Below, one piece after another: positions 20,315 through 29,096 of a stretch of 64,000 bases of DNA (its first letter is position 1; every line of letters starts with the position of its first letter). The DNA is from Candidatus Latescibacterota bacterium (GTDB lineage Bacteria > Latescibacterota > UBA2968 > UBA8231). The DNA lies in contig JAJEGS010000001.1 of NCBI GenBank assembly GCA_022819745.1, positions 62,001-126,000 of the forward strand, written 5' to 3'. A program made the translations under genes and the position numbers. The notes beneath the pieces are model-generated. The model worked only from the letters and a program-made list of their open reading frames with translations. It was not told the origin of the DNA and did no database searches.

Positions 20315-21393
20315 GTAGAGTCCAGCTTTTCGCGCAACGATAGAAGCTCAAACAGTCGCTTGACGACCAAAGAGATAGAGCGGGCAAACTCGCCTAATAT
20401 GGTCGCTAGCTGTTCGGTGCGCCTAGGCCCGCCTATGGGTAGCCCCAGACCTAACATCCCTTGGGCAAAGGGCACGTCGATCAGCAGTCCAGGGCGATAC
20501 ATCGAGTCCGAGAAAATTTCTTGGGTCATCTGGCGAAAATCCTCGTCGGCCTCGCGCTCCCAGGCTTTGTCCCGGTTCCAGTAGCTAACCAATCTCCGCA
20601 AGGAAGCAAAGCGACCGAGGGATTCTTGGAGATTTACCACGTTCTGTAAGGAGCGGTAACTACGCGCTGCGGAATAGGCGCGATAGCAAGCCAAGAGGTT
20701 TTTTTGTTCGTCTATGACTTGCAGGTCAACCGCCTCGAATTGGACGCCCATCGCCTCTAATTCGTCGCCGAGGATGCGCACGACCTTGCCCAGATCGCCC
20801 ATCCTGTCGGAGTTGCAACCAGCCAGCAAGACGCGGAAGGCCCCTTGCTGGCAGCAGTGAATGGTAATGTCGCGCACAATGGCCAAGCGCTCTTTTTCGC
20901 TGATATTGACGTTGGTGATCTCCACAGGAAGAAAGCTGCCGTCACTGCGCACCATGAGTGCTTCATAGACATTGGCCGAGCCGCTGGCGACCATGTGCCG
21001 AGCTTCAGGACGGGACTGGGGGGCGAACAGCAGCTCAGTCCCGTCTTTGGCTAGCAACTCTTCCCCGCGATAACCCAATAGGTCGGCCAAGGTCTGGCTG
21101 ATGAGGTGTACCTGTCCATTTTCGTGGATGACAAAGGCGTTGAGGGCCTCGGCGATTTGATGCAAACGGTCTTTGTGGACGCGGGCCAAGTGCGCCGTAT
21201 CGTCCATTAGGGAGTCTGCCGAGACGCCGAGGGCGTCAGCTAAATTTTTCAGGGCCGACGAGCCTGGCTGGCGCACGCGGCCGGTTTCAATGCGGGAGAT
21301 GGTAGCTTGGGAGACGCCGGAGCGGTCTGAGAGGTCTTTCTGGTTGAGCGATTGTTGCTGTCGCAAATCTTTCAGGTTGCGTCCTAAGGACAT
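20311..21393 (-). CDS. XRE-type transcriptional regulator with PAS domain
   Basis: The N-terminal 60 residues are a Cro/CI helix-turn-helix (NQKDLSDRSGVSQATISRIETG). Residues about 75-175 form a PAS-like sensor (FVIHENGQVHLISQTLADLLGYRGEELL ... DGSFLPVEI). The last 160 residues have no clear family; alternating helices suggest a ligand or dimer domain. At 360 residues it is long for an XRE protein. It is convergent with the sulfatase and divergent from the enolase-superfamily gene across 121 bases, so it may control both flanking units. The signal it senses is unknown. Confidence 0.82.
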   Translation of the reverse strand: MSLGRNLKDLRQQQSLNQKDLSDRSGVSQATISRIETGRVRQPGSSALKNLADALGVSADSLMDDTAHLARVHKDRLHQIAEALNAFVIHENGQVHLISQTLADLLGYRGEELLAKDGTELLFAPQSRPEARHMVASGSANVYEALMVRSDGSFLPVEITNVNISEKERLAIVRDITIHCCQQGAFRVLLAGCNSDRMGDLGKVVRILGDELEAMGVQFEAVDLQVIDEQKNLLACYRAYSAARSYRSLQNVVNLQESLGRFASLRRLVSYWNRDKAWEREADEDFRQMTQEIFSDSMYRPGLLIDVPFAQGMLGLGLPIGGPRRTEQLATILGEFARSISLVVKRLFELLSLREKLDST

Positions 21394-21514
21394 GGACTGT
21401 TCCTATAATGGGGATATAGAATACAAGGTGTTTGATATGTAAATAATACGACACGAAGCGGATTATTAGCAAAACGGAAGGCAATAAAAACAAAATGTAC
21501 ACAAGGGGTTACGT

Positions 21515-22567
21515 ATGAAAATAACCGAAGTGCAGTCGATGTATCCCCGCGATCGCGTCGCGCCCGCGGCTTGGCGTCGGCACTTCTGGCAGATGGTCGT
21601 GCGAATCGATACGGATATCGGCGTCAGCGGCTGGGGAACGGGGGGCGGTGGGATTGCTGCCGTAGAGGTGATCAACCGCCATCTGCGAGAGTTGCTAGTG
21701 GGGCGCAGCATCAACAGCGTTGAAGATGTCGCCCGGCTTTGGGACGACCAGTACAAGGCCAGCCTGCCCTACGGCCGCAGCGGGATCGCCGTTATGGCCA
21801 TCAGCGGCGTGGACCTAGCGCTGTGGGATGTCTTGGGCCGGGCGGAAAAGAAGTCCGTCTGCGACTTGTTGGGTGGTCGGCAGCGGGACGAGGTGCGAGC
21901 CTACGCCACAGGCCCAGACTGCGCTTGGTATCGCGACTTGGGCTTTAATGCCCATAAGTCTTCACAGACGCGGCAAGGAAGCCAGGCTGCTGATGCGGCG
22001 CGCATACTTGAGTGGGCCGAAGGGGTGCGCCAGACCTTGGGCGAAGACGCGCTCTTGATGATCGACGCGTACATGTCGTGGTCGCCCGACTTTGCCGTGG
22101 CCGTGGCGCAGCAGCTCGCGCCATTCAATATCTACTGGTTCGAGGACGTGCTACTCCCCGACGACCTAGATGGCTTGGCGGCATTGCGGCCGCAGATCCA
22201 CCCCATTTTGTTAGCTGGCGGCGAACACGAATTCACTGCGCGGGATTTCGGTCATATCGCCAGGATGCGAGCGCTGGACTTGTGGCAGCCGGACGTCACT
22301 TGGTGCGGTGGTTTGACGGCGGCGCTGCGCATTGCCGAACTCGCTCAAGCCCATGGCGTCCCCTTGGTGCCTCACCGCGGCGGCGAGATTTGGGGGCTGC
22401 ACTTTTTGGCGGCTGGCTACGGCGATAATTTGGCCGAGATGGTTATGGGCAGGCGCGGCGCGGTGCGCGATGAGTTGTGGCTGGGCGAGCCGCAACCGCA
22501 GGAAGGTTACTTAGTACTGCCCGAAGGCCCGGGATTTGGCGTCGAGGTGAATGAGGAGCTGCTCTAG
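21515..22567 (+). CDS. Mandelate racemase/enolase superfamily, L-rhamnonate dehydratase-like
   Basis: Enolase-superfamily sugar-acid dehydratase. Metal ligands are placed at D184 (LMIDAYMSWS), E210 (WFEDVLLPDDLDG) and E237 (AGGEHEFT), and the catalytic His at H287 (VPHRGGEIWG). The motifs GGEHEFT and LWQPDVTWCGGLT are those of the RhmD group, so L-rhamnonate or a similar deoxy-sugar acid is the likely substrate. The 350 residues are slightly short (about 390-400 is usual). The ATG is preceded by AAGGGG. It is divergent from the XRE-PAS regulator, as expected for a regulated catabolic gene. Confidence 0.82.
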   Translation: MKITEVQSMYPRDRVAPAAWRRHFWQMVVRIDTDIGVSGWGTGGGGIAAVEVINRHLRELLVGRSINSVEDVARLWDDQYKASLPYGRSGIAVMAISGVDLALWDVLGRAEKKSVCDLLGGRQRDEVRAYATGPDCAWYRDLGFNAHKSSQTRQGSQAADAARILEWAEGVRQTLGEDALLMIDAYMSWSPDFAVAVAQQLAPFNIYWFEDVLLPDDLDGLAALRPQIHPILLAGGEHEFTARDFGHIARMRALDLWQPDVTWCGGLTAALRIAELAQAHGVPLVPHRGGEIWGLHFLAAGYGDNLAEMVMGRRGAVRDELWLGEPQPQEGYLVLPEGPGFGVEVNEELL

Positions 22568-22569
22568 GT

Positions 22570-22590
22570 ATCCGCAGATTGGACGCAGAG
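22570..22590. repeat. Dispersed intergenic repeat, copy 1
   Basis: ATCCGCAGATTGGACGCAGA, one base longer than the motif ATCCGCAGATGGACGCAGA found in four other gaps of the window. It begins three bases after the dehydratase stop codon. Confidence 0.6.
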
Positions 22591-22622
22591 GCGGGAGAAC
22601 GGGTGCTTGGGTTTAAGAACCT

Positions 22623-23210
22623 CTACTCTTTAACTGCCAGAGATAATAGGTACGTCCCTCGCTGCTTGACTTTTTTATAATTGCCGAAGACTTCCTTGAA
22701 ATTGCGCTTGATGTACGCCTTTAGCCCGGCAATGGTGACTACCCACAGGTGCCCGCCCGGCTTGAGGCGGGCGCAGGCGTCGTGCATGATGATCGTCAGG
22801 AGTTCGTTGCCTGTTTTCGCGGGCAAGTTGGAGGCAATAGTGTCAAAGCGCACGTGGGGGGGCACGTGGCTGAAGGCGTTGCTCAAATAGGCGCGACAAT
22901 TGGTCAGCCCGTTGCGTTCGGCGTTTTGCGCCGCGTACTCGACGGCGACGAAGTCCTTGTCGATCAGATGGACCTCGCCTTCGGGGCAGAGATGGCCCAA
23001 TGCCAAGCCGATTGGACCATATCCGCACCCTAAGTCGAGGCAGCAATCGGCAGGTCCGGCTTTGATGTGATCGATGAGCAGCCGCGTCCCTGGGTCAATG
23101 CGTTTGGGATTGAAAAGACCCCAAGTAGAGTGGAAGGTAAAAGTGCGCCCCCGGAGGTTCTCTTCGAATACAATGTCTTCGCCCAAGCGGCTTATATCTA
23201 TAGGAGGCAT
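22623..23210 (-). CDS. Class I SAM-dependent methyltransferase, RsmC-like
   Basis: Small-domain methyltransferase of the RsmC/YbxB group that modifies rRNA in characterised relatives. SAM motif DLGCGYGPIG lies at 59-68; motif IV is SNLPAKTG (127-134), where base methyltransferases of this group usually have NPPFH(x)G. The second proline position is therefore altered. The length of 195 residues suits the single-domain form. The ATG at 23210 has no good ribosome site; instead a perfect palindrome ends nine bases upstream. It follows the secreted 674-residue gene on the same strand. Confidence 0.85.
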   Translation of the reverse strand: MPPIDISRLGEDIVFEENLRGRTFTFHSTWGLFNPKRIDPGTRLLIDHIKAGPADCCLDLGCGYGPIGLALGHLCPEGEVHLIDKDFVAVEYAAQNAERNGLTNCRAYLSNAFSHVPPHVRFDTIASNLPAKTGNELLTIIMHDACARLKPGGHLWVVTIAGLKAYIKRNFKEVFGNYKKVKQRGTYLLSLAVKE

Positions 23211-23218
23211 TGAATAGG

Positions 23219-23237
23219 CGCGTTTGGACCAAACGCG
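23219..23237. promoter_or_regulatory. Perfect palindrome before the methyltransferase gene
   Basis: CGCGTTTGG-A-CCAAACGCG, nine-base arms around one base, sits in the 34-base gap between the upstream stop codon and the methyltransferase ATG. As RNA it can form an eight-pair hairpin. It may be an operator, a terminator without a T tract, or a translation block. Confidence 0.5.
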
Positions 23238-23244
23238 GTCGAGC

Positions 23245-25269
23245 CTAGTAGGCCAAGCCCAGCGGCTGCTGGTGGCGGAAGGTTTTCAATTCCGCCTTGA
23301 GGGCGATCTCCATCACATATAGACCCGGTACCAACAACTCGCCGCTTTCGTCGCGGCCATCCCAATGCACGGTTTGCGGCCCAGCTCCCTGCGTTCCGAG
23401 TTCGAGGCCGCCGACCCGGATACCGCGCAAGTCGTAGATGTTGAGAGCCACGGGCACCGGGCCGGGCAGGCGAAACAAGGTGTAGTTGATGGCTAGCACG
23501 TCGTTGGCACCGTCGCCGTTGGGGGTCAATACCCCGCTTGAAAAAGCTAGGTTTTCGATGGGATCCCCGGCATCTTGTGCGCCACCTAACACCCGCAGGC
23601 TGTTGGTGTTGACCTCGTCGGAGGCGTTACCGGCCTCAATCTGCTGCGGCAAGCTCTCCTCGTTCGCGTCGAACACCTCGCCGGCGAACGTGTTGGCAAA
23701 GATGAAGACCTCGGTGCCGAAGACCAGCCGCACTGGTTCATTGCGGCTGCGCGTGATCGACTGCGGCAGGCGCACTACTAGCTCACTCTCCGCCTCTATC
23801 ACCTCGGTCGGTTCTATGACTTGGAGTGGCTGGCCCATTTCTAGCCGTTTGAACTGGGGGCGGCTACCTGTGCGGATCCGGATGGTATCGAAGCCCGGCT
23901 GGCTCGCCCCGTCGAACTGGGCGAGCACATCGTAGGTGAAGTCCGTCATTTCACCTAAGTACACTTCGGTTAGGCCGCCATCGGGCGTCGGCTCGTCAAA
24001 GCGGGCGACTTCGCCGATGACTTGTGAGGCCAACGGCGGTGCAGTCTCAATCCACAGCGAGTCTAGCCGCACAAAGTCGAAAAAGGAACGGCTTTCGAAG
24101 GTGAGTCTCACTTGGATATGGTTGCCGCGCTCCAGCGGAGCGGGCTGCCCGGACTCAGGGATGGGAAAAGACCAGAAGGTCCAGTTGTCTTGGTCGTAAA
24201 TGATTGAGGCTCGAAGGCCGGGCTTGCCTTCTTGAATCTGGCCGCCGGTAGTTTGGTCTGGTTGCTTGAGTTCGTTCTCGAAGCGCTCGCGCGAGACCGT
24301 GCGCTCGGCACCGGTGTCGGTGAATTCGTGATAGACGTTGGGGTCGTCGTCGCGGCCAGAGCGCACGGAGATTGCAAGTCGGGCTTGGGCATCGTCAACG
24401 GGAGTGGCGATCCCTTTGACCATTCGCATGGGCGTGGCGTCCCAGAATAGACGCCCGAAATTCACCGTGCGGCCAAGGGAAATAATTTTAGAAAGATAAA
24501 ATACTCGCTTGGGCACCCCTTCGCCCTTTAGCTCGAACTCGCCGATGGTGCCCTGCTGGACATTGGCTTGGCCCGAGGCAAAGGCTTTGTCGTCAATGGA
24601 AGGGTTGCGGCGCAGGCGGATGAAACGCACGTACTGTTTGGGAAATTCGAGCTGGACATTGGCGTCGAAATTGAGCGGCACATCGGCGATCAAGGTCTCT
24701 AGGCGGTGATAGTCGTTGTCGTTGTTTTCGAGGTTGAGGACCGGATCGAACTCTTCGGCGATAGAGACTTCAAACGCCTTGAAGATGTCGTCGCGCAGCA
24801 GCGTGCCGTCGGCGCGAAAACCGTGCGGCGGCGTGTAGAACCCGACTACGTTGGCAGGTACTGGAACCCCCACGTCGAAAGTGTACCACTCCGAATTGAT
24901 GCCGCGCGCTACCGGCGGGCTGTAAGAAGAGCTGTCGCCATCGACCCACTCGGTGGTCAGGGTTCCGGCCGTGAACCAATAGAAGCCGTTGGCTGCGCGC
25001 CAGACCCGCGGAATGAGGCCGTCTTCGTAGCCCAAGTCGGTGGGAAACTTAAAGGGCGACCAGAAAGAGAGCTTAGAAAGGATATTTTCCTCGCCGTCGA
25101 AGTAGGCCGGCGCTATGGAGCCGGGAAAGGTCTGGAAGTCGATAAAGACTTCGCTGCTGTCACTCCGGCTCCAAGCCAAGCCTTGGCCGCCCATTTTCCA
25201 CAGCGAAATCTGGGCGGCTGCCGGTGCGGTAGAAAGCGCGAGCGCGATGAGGATTGACCATTTGTACAC
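23245..25269 (-). CDS. Secreted protein with C-terminal FlgD-like sorting or Ig module
   Basis: A signal peptide (MYKWSILIALALSTAPAAA) precedes 650 residues without a recognised catalytic family. Many beta-strand-like segments and a discoidin-like stretch around 60-260 suggest a surface beta protein. The last 95 residues are a gliding-motility or FlgD-like module: LTPNGDGANDVLAINY, LNIYDLRGIRV and WDGRDESGELLVPGLYVMEI. Such tails act as secretion or anchoring signals in FCB-group bacteria. It starts at ATG 25269 and is separated from the methyltransferase only by the palindrome. Function is unknown. Confidence 0.8.
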   Translation of the reverse strand: MYKWSILIALALSTAPAAAQISLWKMGGQGLAWSRSDSSEVFIDFQTFPGSIAPAYFDGEENILSKLSFWSPFKFPTDLGYEDGLIPRVWRAANGFYWFTAGTLTTEWVDGDSSSYSPPVARGINSEWYTFDVGVPVPANVVGFYTPPHGFRADGTLLRDDIFKAFEVSIAEEFDPVLNLENNDNDYHRLETLIADVPLNFDANVQLEFPKQYVRFIRLRRNPSIDDKAFASGQANVQQGTIGEFELKGEGVPKRVFYLSKIISLGRTVNFGRLFWDATPMRMVKGIATPVDDAQARLAISVRSGRDDDPNVYHEFTDTGAERTVSRERFENELKQPDQTTGGQIQEGKPGLRASIIYDQDNWTFWSFPIPESGQPAPLERGNHIQVRLTFESRSFFDFVRLDSLWIETAPPLASQVIGEVARFDEPTPDGGLTEVYLGEMTDFTYDVLAQFDGASQPGFDTIRIRTGSRPQFKRLEMGQPLQVIEPTEVIEAESELVVRLPQSITRSRNEPVRLVFGTEVFIFANTFAGEVFDANEESLPQQIEAGNASDEVNTNSLRVLGGAQDAGDPIENLAFSSGVLTPNGDGANDVLAINYTLFRLPGPVPVALNIYDLRGIRVGGLELGTQGAGPQTVHWDGRDESGELLVPGLYVMEIALKAELKTFRHQQPLGLAY

Positions 25270-25508
25270 TGTTTTACTCCTTGAGCCAGTCGCCTAGGTT
25301 GCCAGCGACTCTTTTACGCGGTCCAAGTTTTCGCTTAATCTAATAAGGCTGATGTCTCAAATTCAAGCTGATATAAGCAATCCTATATAATTATGATCCG
25401 CAGATGGACGCAGATAGACGCAGAATAGGATGCACAAGACGACGTACCGCTCGAATCGCCGCATTGCTATGGGCGATATAGAGAATACACGTAACCGTCC
25501 GTTTTGTC
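25270..25508. other. Divergent intergenic region with dispersed repeat
   Basis: This 239-base gap separates the divergent secreted-protein and PHP genes and should carry both promoters. It is AT-rich at 25320-25395. It contains repeat copy 2 at 25395-25427, and the stretch CTCGAATCG near 25450 recurs after copy 3. No gene was seen. Confidence 0.5.
25395..25427. repeat. Dispersed intergenic repeat, copy 2 (extended)
   Basis: ATCCGCAGATGGACGCAGA is followed by a second partial unit, TAGACGCAGAATA, so the GACGCAGA half occurs twice in tandem. Confidence 0.65.
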
Positions 25509-26648
25509 ATGGCCAATGAGACAACGCGCGGGCCGCTGAGGTGGCTTCGCGGCGATATGCACAATCACTGTGAAGATCACGCCCTGGTCGCCGAGCATTT
25601 GGCTGGGGCTGGCGACACACTCGATTTTATCGCGCTGACCAACCACGCGCAAAAGCCCGTCTTCTTTGAGCAACACCGCATGATTGAGCAAGCGCGCCGC
25701 ATTTTGCCGGGGTTTCCCGTTTTCTTCGGGCTAGAGTGGAACGCGCCGATGGGAGGCCACGCCGGGCTTGTCTTTCCGGTCGGCGAGCGCGAGGCCGAAA
25801 ACGCCTATGCCTTCGCCGCCGCCTACGATCGGCTGGGGGCTGCGACTCCTAGCAGCGTAGAAGCGGCGTTAGATCACTTGAACGCATTGCCGGCGGTGGA
25901 ACGCCCCGTCCTCTTCTTCAACCACCCCGCTGCTGGCCAGTGGTCCACGGAGAGCATCAACCGCTATCTCGCCGCTGATGACGCGAGCGCAGAAGCGGCG
26001 AACCTTGTCGTCGGCATCGAAGCCTTGCACGGACACCAAGCGCACGCCAAAGTCGCGGCGATGGACCCGTGTGCTTATCCGGGAGGAGCGGTCGGCGGCT
26101 TGGTTGATCAAGTGTACGCCTGCCAGCGGCCATTTTCCCTGCTGTTGAACTCCGACTTCCACGTCCACAAGCAACGGCGTCAGCCCGATTATCCGCTAGG
26201 CATCTTCAATCACGTTCGGGTCGGCGTGGAGGCGGGGCATCCACCTACCCCAGAAGCGATCTTCGCTGGCCTGCGCCGAGGGCGCACGTGTGCCTCCCAA
26301 GGGCACTGGCTCGACCTCGGTGATTTTTCGGTCGATGACCATTTTATCGGCGATACTTGGACGGGAGGCCCCGGTGTTTTGCGCGTTGTCTTTGAGGCAA
26401 CCGAAGCGGTCGAAAAGGTCGAACTGATTGGCCAGTGGCAGCCGAATGCCGCGCCGGCCGTGCTGGAGTGGTTGGAGTCTCGGCCGGCAGGGAGCTGCGA
26501 ATGGATGCTGGAGATTCCAACCGAAGCCCAAGGCTTTGTGCGCCTGCGCATAATCGCCGAGAGCCGCGCCCGCCCGGCCCCAGGACCGTCGGCCCCGAAG
26601 CACTTTTTCACTTCGGCAATTCTCTTAGACGCCAGCCTTGACCGTTAG
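25509..26648 (+). CDS. PHP-domain metal-dependent hydrolase
   Basis: Polymerase-and-histidinol-phosphatase superfamily. Metal-site motifs are GDMHNHC (D16, H18, H20), FIALTNH (H46), FGLEWN (E near 78), FFNHPA and a late NSDFHVH. Residues 1-270 form the barrel; the last 100 residues (VLRVVFEATEAVEKVELIGQW) look like a beta-sandwich. There is no signal peptide, so it is cytosolic. The family includes phosphoesterases and secondary sugar or nucleotide hydrolases; the substrate cannot be told. The stop lies 49 bases before the ATG of the next, secreted gene. ATG 25509 is the first of the frame and lacks a clear ribosome site. Confidence 0.75.
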   Translation: MANETTRGPLRWLRGDMHNHCEDHALVAEHLAGAGDTLDFIALTNHAQKPVFFEQHRMIEQARRILPGFPVFFGLEWNAPMGGHAGLVFPVGEREAENAYAFAAAYDRLGAATPSSVEAALDHLNALPAVERPVLFFNHPAAGQWSTESINRYLAADDASAEAANLVVGIEALHGHQAHAKVAAMDPCAYPGGAVGGLVDQVYACQRPFSLLLNSDFHVHKQRRQPDYPLGIFNHVRVGVEAGHPPTPEAIFAGLRRGRTCASQGHWLDLGDFSVDDHFIGDTWTGGPGVLRVVFEATEAVEKVELIGQWQPNAAPAVLEWLESRPAGSCEWMLEIPTEAQGFVRLRIIAESRARPAPGPSAPKHFFTSAILLDASLDR

Positions 26649-26668
26649 ACCTCAAACCACCGGAATTG

Positions 26669-26688
26669 CGTCGCCAATACTGGCGACG
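26669..26688. repeat. 20-bp near-palindrome, copy 1
   Basis: CGTCGCCAATACTGGCGACG differs at one base from the perfect palindrome 111 bases downstream. It lies just before the start of the 798-residue secreted gene. Confidence 0.6.
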
Positions 26689-26697
26689 GGAGCTCTC

Positions 26698-29094
26698 ATG
26701 TCTGTTCTATTTGCCGTACGCATCGTCTCTAGGAAAGTTTCCACGCTCGCCTACCTGTTCTGTCTGCTTCTCGCGAGTGCGTCGCCAGTACTGGCGACGA
26801 GCAGCACGGCCAGCCACGCCGAGTACCCTCCCGGTCAAATCCGCTTAACGCCCAAAATCGACCTTCACCTCGAACCAGTGCTGGTCGAAGGGCTTTCCAA
26901 CCGCACGCTCAACCTCCCGCCCGGCTTTAAGGTCAAACTCTTCTCCGATCAAGTAGATAAAGCCCGCTTTATGGCTTGGGACGACCACGGCGTCTTGCAC
27001 GTGGCGAATATGAAGACTCGGGGAAGCAATCAATGGAGCCCGGCCTCCGGTCGCCAAAGCACGGTGTTGGCCTTACCCGACAAAGACGGCGATGGCCGCG
27101 CCGATACCGTGTACAAGGCCGCTGACGATTTTCACTGGCCGCACAGTATCGCCTTCTACAAGGGGGCGCTCTTCGTCGCCGATGACGATGCGATCTACCG
27201 CCTTGAAGACCGGGACGTGGATGGCTTCTACGAGGAGCGCGCCGTATTCGCCGAGGTGCCCGGCTTTATGGGCCGCTCCTCTGAGCACGTGACGCATACG
27301 CTGGTTTTCGACGAGTCCAACGACAAGCTCTACTTCCACATTGGCTCAGGTTGCGACCTGTGCCGCGAAGACGACCCAGAGCGGTCCACGGTCATCCAGA
27401 TGAACACCGACGGCACGGGCCGGCGGATTTACGCTTCAGGGCTGCGCAATGCCATCGGCCTTGACTTGCACCCTGTCACCGGTGATCTGTGGGGCGCTGG
27501 CAACGGACACGACCGCGAGGGCCGGGATCTGCCGCCGGAGTGGATCACCCCGCTCCGCGACGGCGGCTTCTATGGCTGGCCGTTAGCGTACGCTTATCAG
27601 GTCTGGACCGATTTCTCCATTGACGCGTATCGTCGGGCGATCTTCCCGCTGACCGCTGCCGACTCGCTGTTGGTTGCCAGCATGGAACGTCCGGCGGCCC
27701 TCGTCCCCGCCCACTTGGCACCGATGGGTCTGCATTTCTACACGCACGACCAGTTCCCGCCCCAGTACAAACACGCCGCGTTTGTCGCCTTCCGCGCGGG
27801 TGTCCTAGGCAACGATCCCGGCTACAAGGTCATGGCGCTCTTTGCCGAGCCGGATGGGTCCAACGCTCGCGTCGCCGATTTTCTCACAGGGTTCCGGCCC
27901 GATCCCAACGAAAGGGCTGTATGGGGCAAGCCTGTTGGGCTGATTACCGACGAGGTCGGCCACCTTTACGTGACTAGTGATGACTTTACCCAAGCCATCT
28001 TCCGCATCGAAGCCAGCCCCCTCCAAGGCACGTGGGAAAATCCGCCGCCCGACACGTTGCTCGCCGGGGCAACGCTGCCTTTGCGTTCGACGATTCGCCT
28101 CCGGCGGCAGGTAGAGGGCGCAGAACCAGCGCAGCTCACGGCTGATCTGAGTGCGTTGGAAGGTCCCGAGGCCCTGCCCCTGCAAGCGATAGACGACCAG
28201 ACGTATCGCTTGGAAGCCGATCTCTCGGCTGGTGAGCACAATGGCCGCAAAAAGCTGGTGGTACATCTCGCGCAAGGCGACGAAGCGACCAAATTAGTGC
28301 ATTCCGTCGTCGTGCTGCCCAGAGAGGATCAAGTCCTCTTTGCCGACGAGTTCGCTTGGGACCAAGGCGCACTCTACGGCGCAGAACTAGATCCAACCCA
28401 TACCGATACCGTCTTCGCTGGCCAGCGGGCGATGCGGGTGGAAGCTCGGGGTTTCAGCATTGAATTCCTGCCCCGCGTACCGGTCGCCAGCGTTGGCTAC
28501 GTTGCGCTGCGCTTAGCGTTGCATCCCGGCGCGACTGGCGCGGCCGGCGGCCGGCGGCCTTCTTTGGCTTGGGTTCTCAATGGCGATGCCGACAATCGAC
28601 TAGATTTGACGGACCAATTGGACTGGGAACTAGGCCAATGGCAGGTGCTTGAGGTCAGCTTGGACAGGTCAGACAGCGACCGCCCCATCGAATCGCTGCG
28701 CTTTATCTGCTCCCTGCGCGGAACCTTCTACCTCGACGAAATCCGCTTGGTCGCCGCTCCGTACTCTGGGAGTGTTACGGCGGTGCAGGAAGAGGACGAC
28801 CGGATCGCTGCGCCGCGAGAATTTGCCCTAGATCCGAACTATCCCAACCCGTTCAATAGCTCCACCACCATCCGCTACCGCATCGCAGAGCCGGGTCGGG
28901 TGCGCTTGGAAATTTTCACCGTACAGGGCCAGAAGGTGAAGACGCTCGCCGACGGCGATGTAGGACCGGGCGTTTACCAAGTTGAATGGGATGGGACGGA
29001 CGCTAGCGGAAAGCCTGTGGCCACGGGCGTTTATTTGGCGCGCCTCCAGAAAGGCACGGCCTCCTTGGTCCACAAGATGCTGTTGCTCAAATAG
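26698..29094 (+). CDS. Secreted sorbosone-dehydrogenase-like beta-propeller with FlgD-like tail
   Basis: Six-bladed propeller of the soluble glucose/sorbosone dehydrogenase type (PQQ or heme-context dehydrogenases). Features are LPPGFKVKLFSD, MAWDDHGVLHVANM, PDKDGDGRADTVYKAAD, PHSIAFYKGALFVAD, SGLRNAIGLDLHPVTGDLWGAGNG and DGGFYGWPLAY. The C-terminus carries the NPFNSSTTIRY / LEIFTVQGQKV / WDGTDASGKPVATGVYLARL module used for secretion or anchoring in FCB bacteria. The frame opens at a TTG at 26638, but ATG 26698 gives a good signal peptide (MSVLFAVRIVSRK, then the STLAYLFCLLLASASP core). The protein has 798 residues. The substrate is unknown; catalytic status cannot be proven from sequence alone. 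Confidence 0.82.
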   Translation: MSVLFAVRIVSRKVSTLAYLFCLLLASASPVLATSSTASHAEYPPGQIRLTPKIDLHLEPVLVEGLSNRTLNLPPGFKVKLFSDQVDKARFMAWDDHGVLHVANMKTRGSNQWSPASGRQSTVLALPDKDGDGRADTVYKAADDFHWPHSIAFYKGALFVADDDAIYRLEDRDVDGFYEERAVFAEVPGFMGRSSEHVTHTLVFDESNDKLYFHIGSGCDLCREDDPERSTVIQMNTDGTGRRIYASGLRNAIGLDLHPVTGDLWGAGNGHDREGRDLPPEWITPLRDGGFYGWPLAYAYQVWTDFSIDAYRRAIFPLTAADSLLVASMERPAALVPAHLAPMGLHFYTHDQFPPQYKHAAFVAFRAGVLGNDPGYKVMALFAEPDGSNARVADFLTGFRPDPNERAVWGKPVGLITDEVGHLYVTSDDFTQAIFRIEASPLQGTWENPPPDTLLAGATLPLRSTIRLRRQVEGAEPAQLTADLSALEGPEALPLQAIDDQTYRLEADLSAGEHNGRKKLVVHLAQGDEATKLVHSVVVLPREDQVLFADEFAWDQGALYGAELDPTHTDTVFAGQRAMRVEARGFSIEFLPRVPVASVGYVALRLALHPGATGAAGGRRPSLAWVLNGDADNRLDLTDQLDWELGQWQVLEVSLDRSDSDRPIESLRFICSLRGTFYLDEIRLVAAPYSGSVTAVQEEDDRIAAPREFALDPNYPNPFNSSTTIRYRIAEPGRVRLEIFTVQGQKVKTLADGDVGPGVYQVEWDGTDASGKPVATGVYLARLQKGTASLVHKMLLLK
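26780..26799. repeat. 20-bp perfect palindrome, copy 2
   Basis: CGTCGCCAGTACTGGCGACG is perfectly self-complementary. It is inside the coding region, just after the signal peptide, and encodes the same SP(V/I)LAT peptide as copy 1 would in the same frame. Confidence 0.7.
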
Positions 29095-29096
29095 CC

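Noticed and set aside
26638..26697. TTG start for the sorbosone-dehydrogenase-like gene
   Set aside because: It overlaps the PHP gene end and would put 20 extra residues in front of a clear signal peptide.
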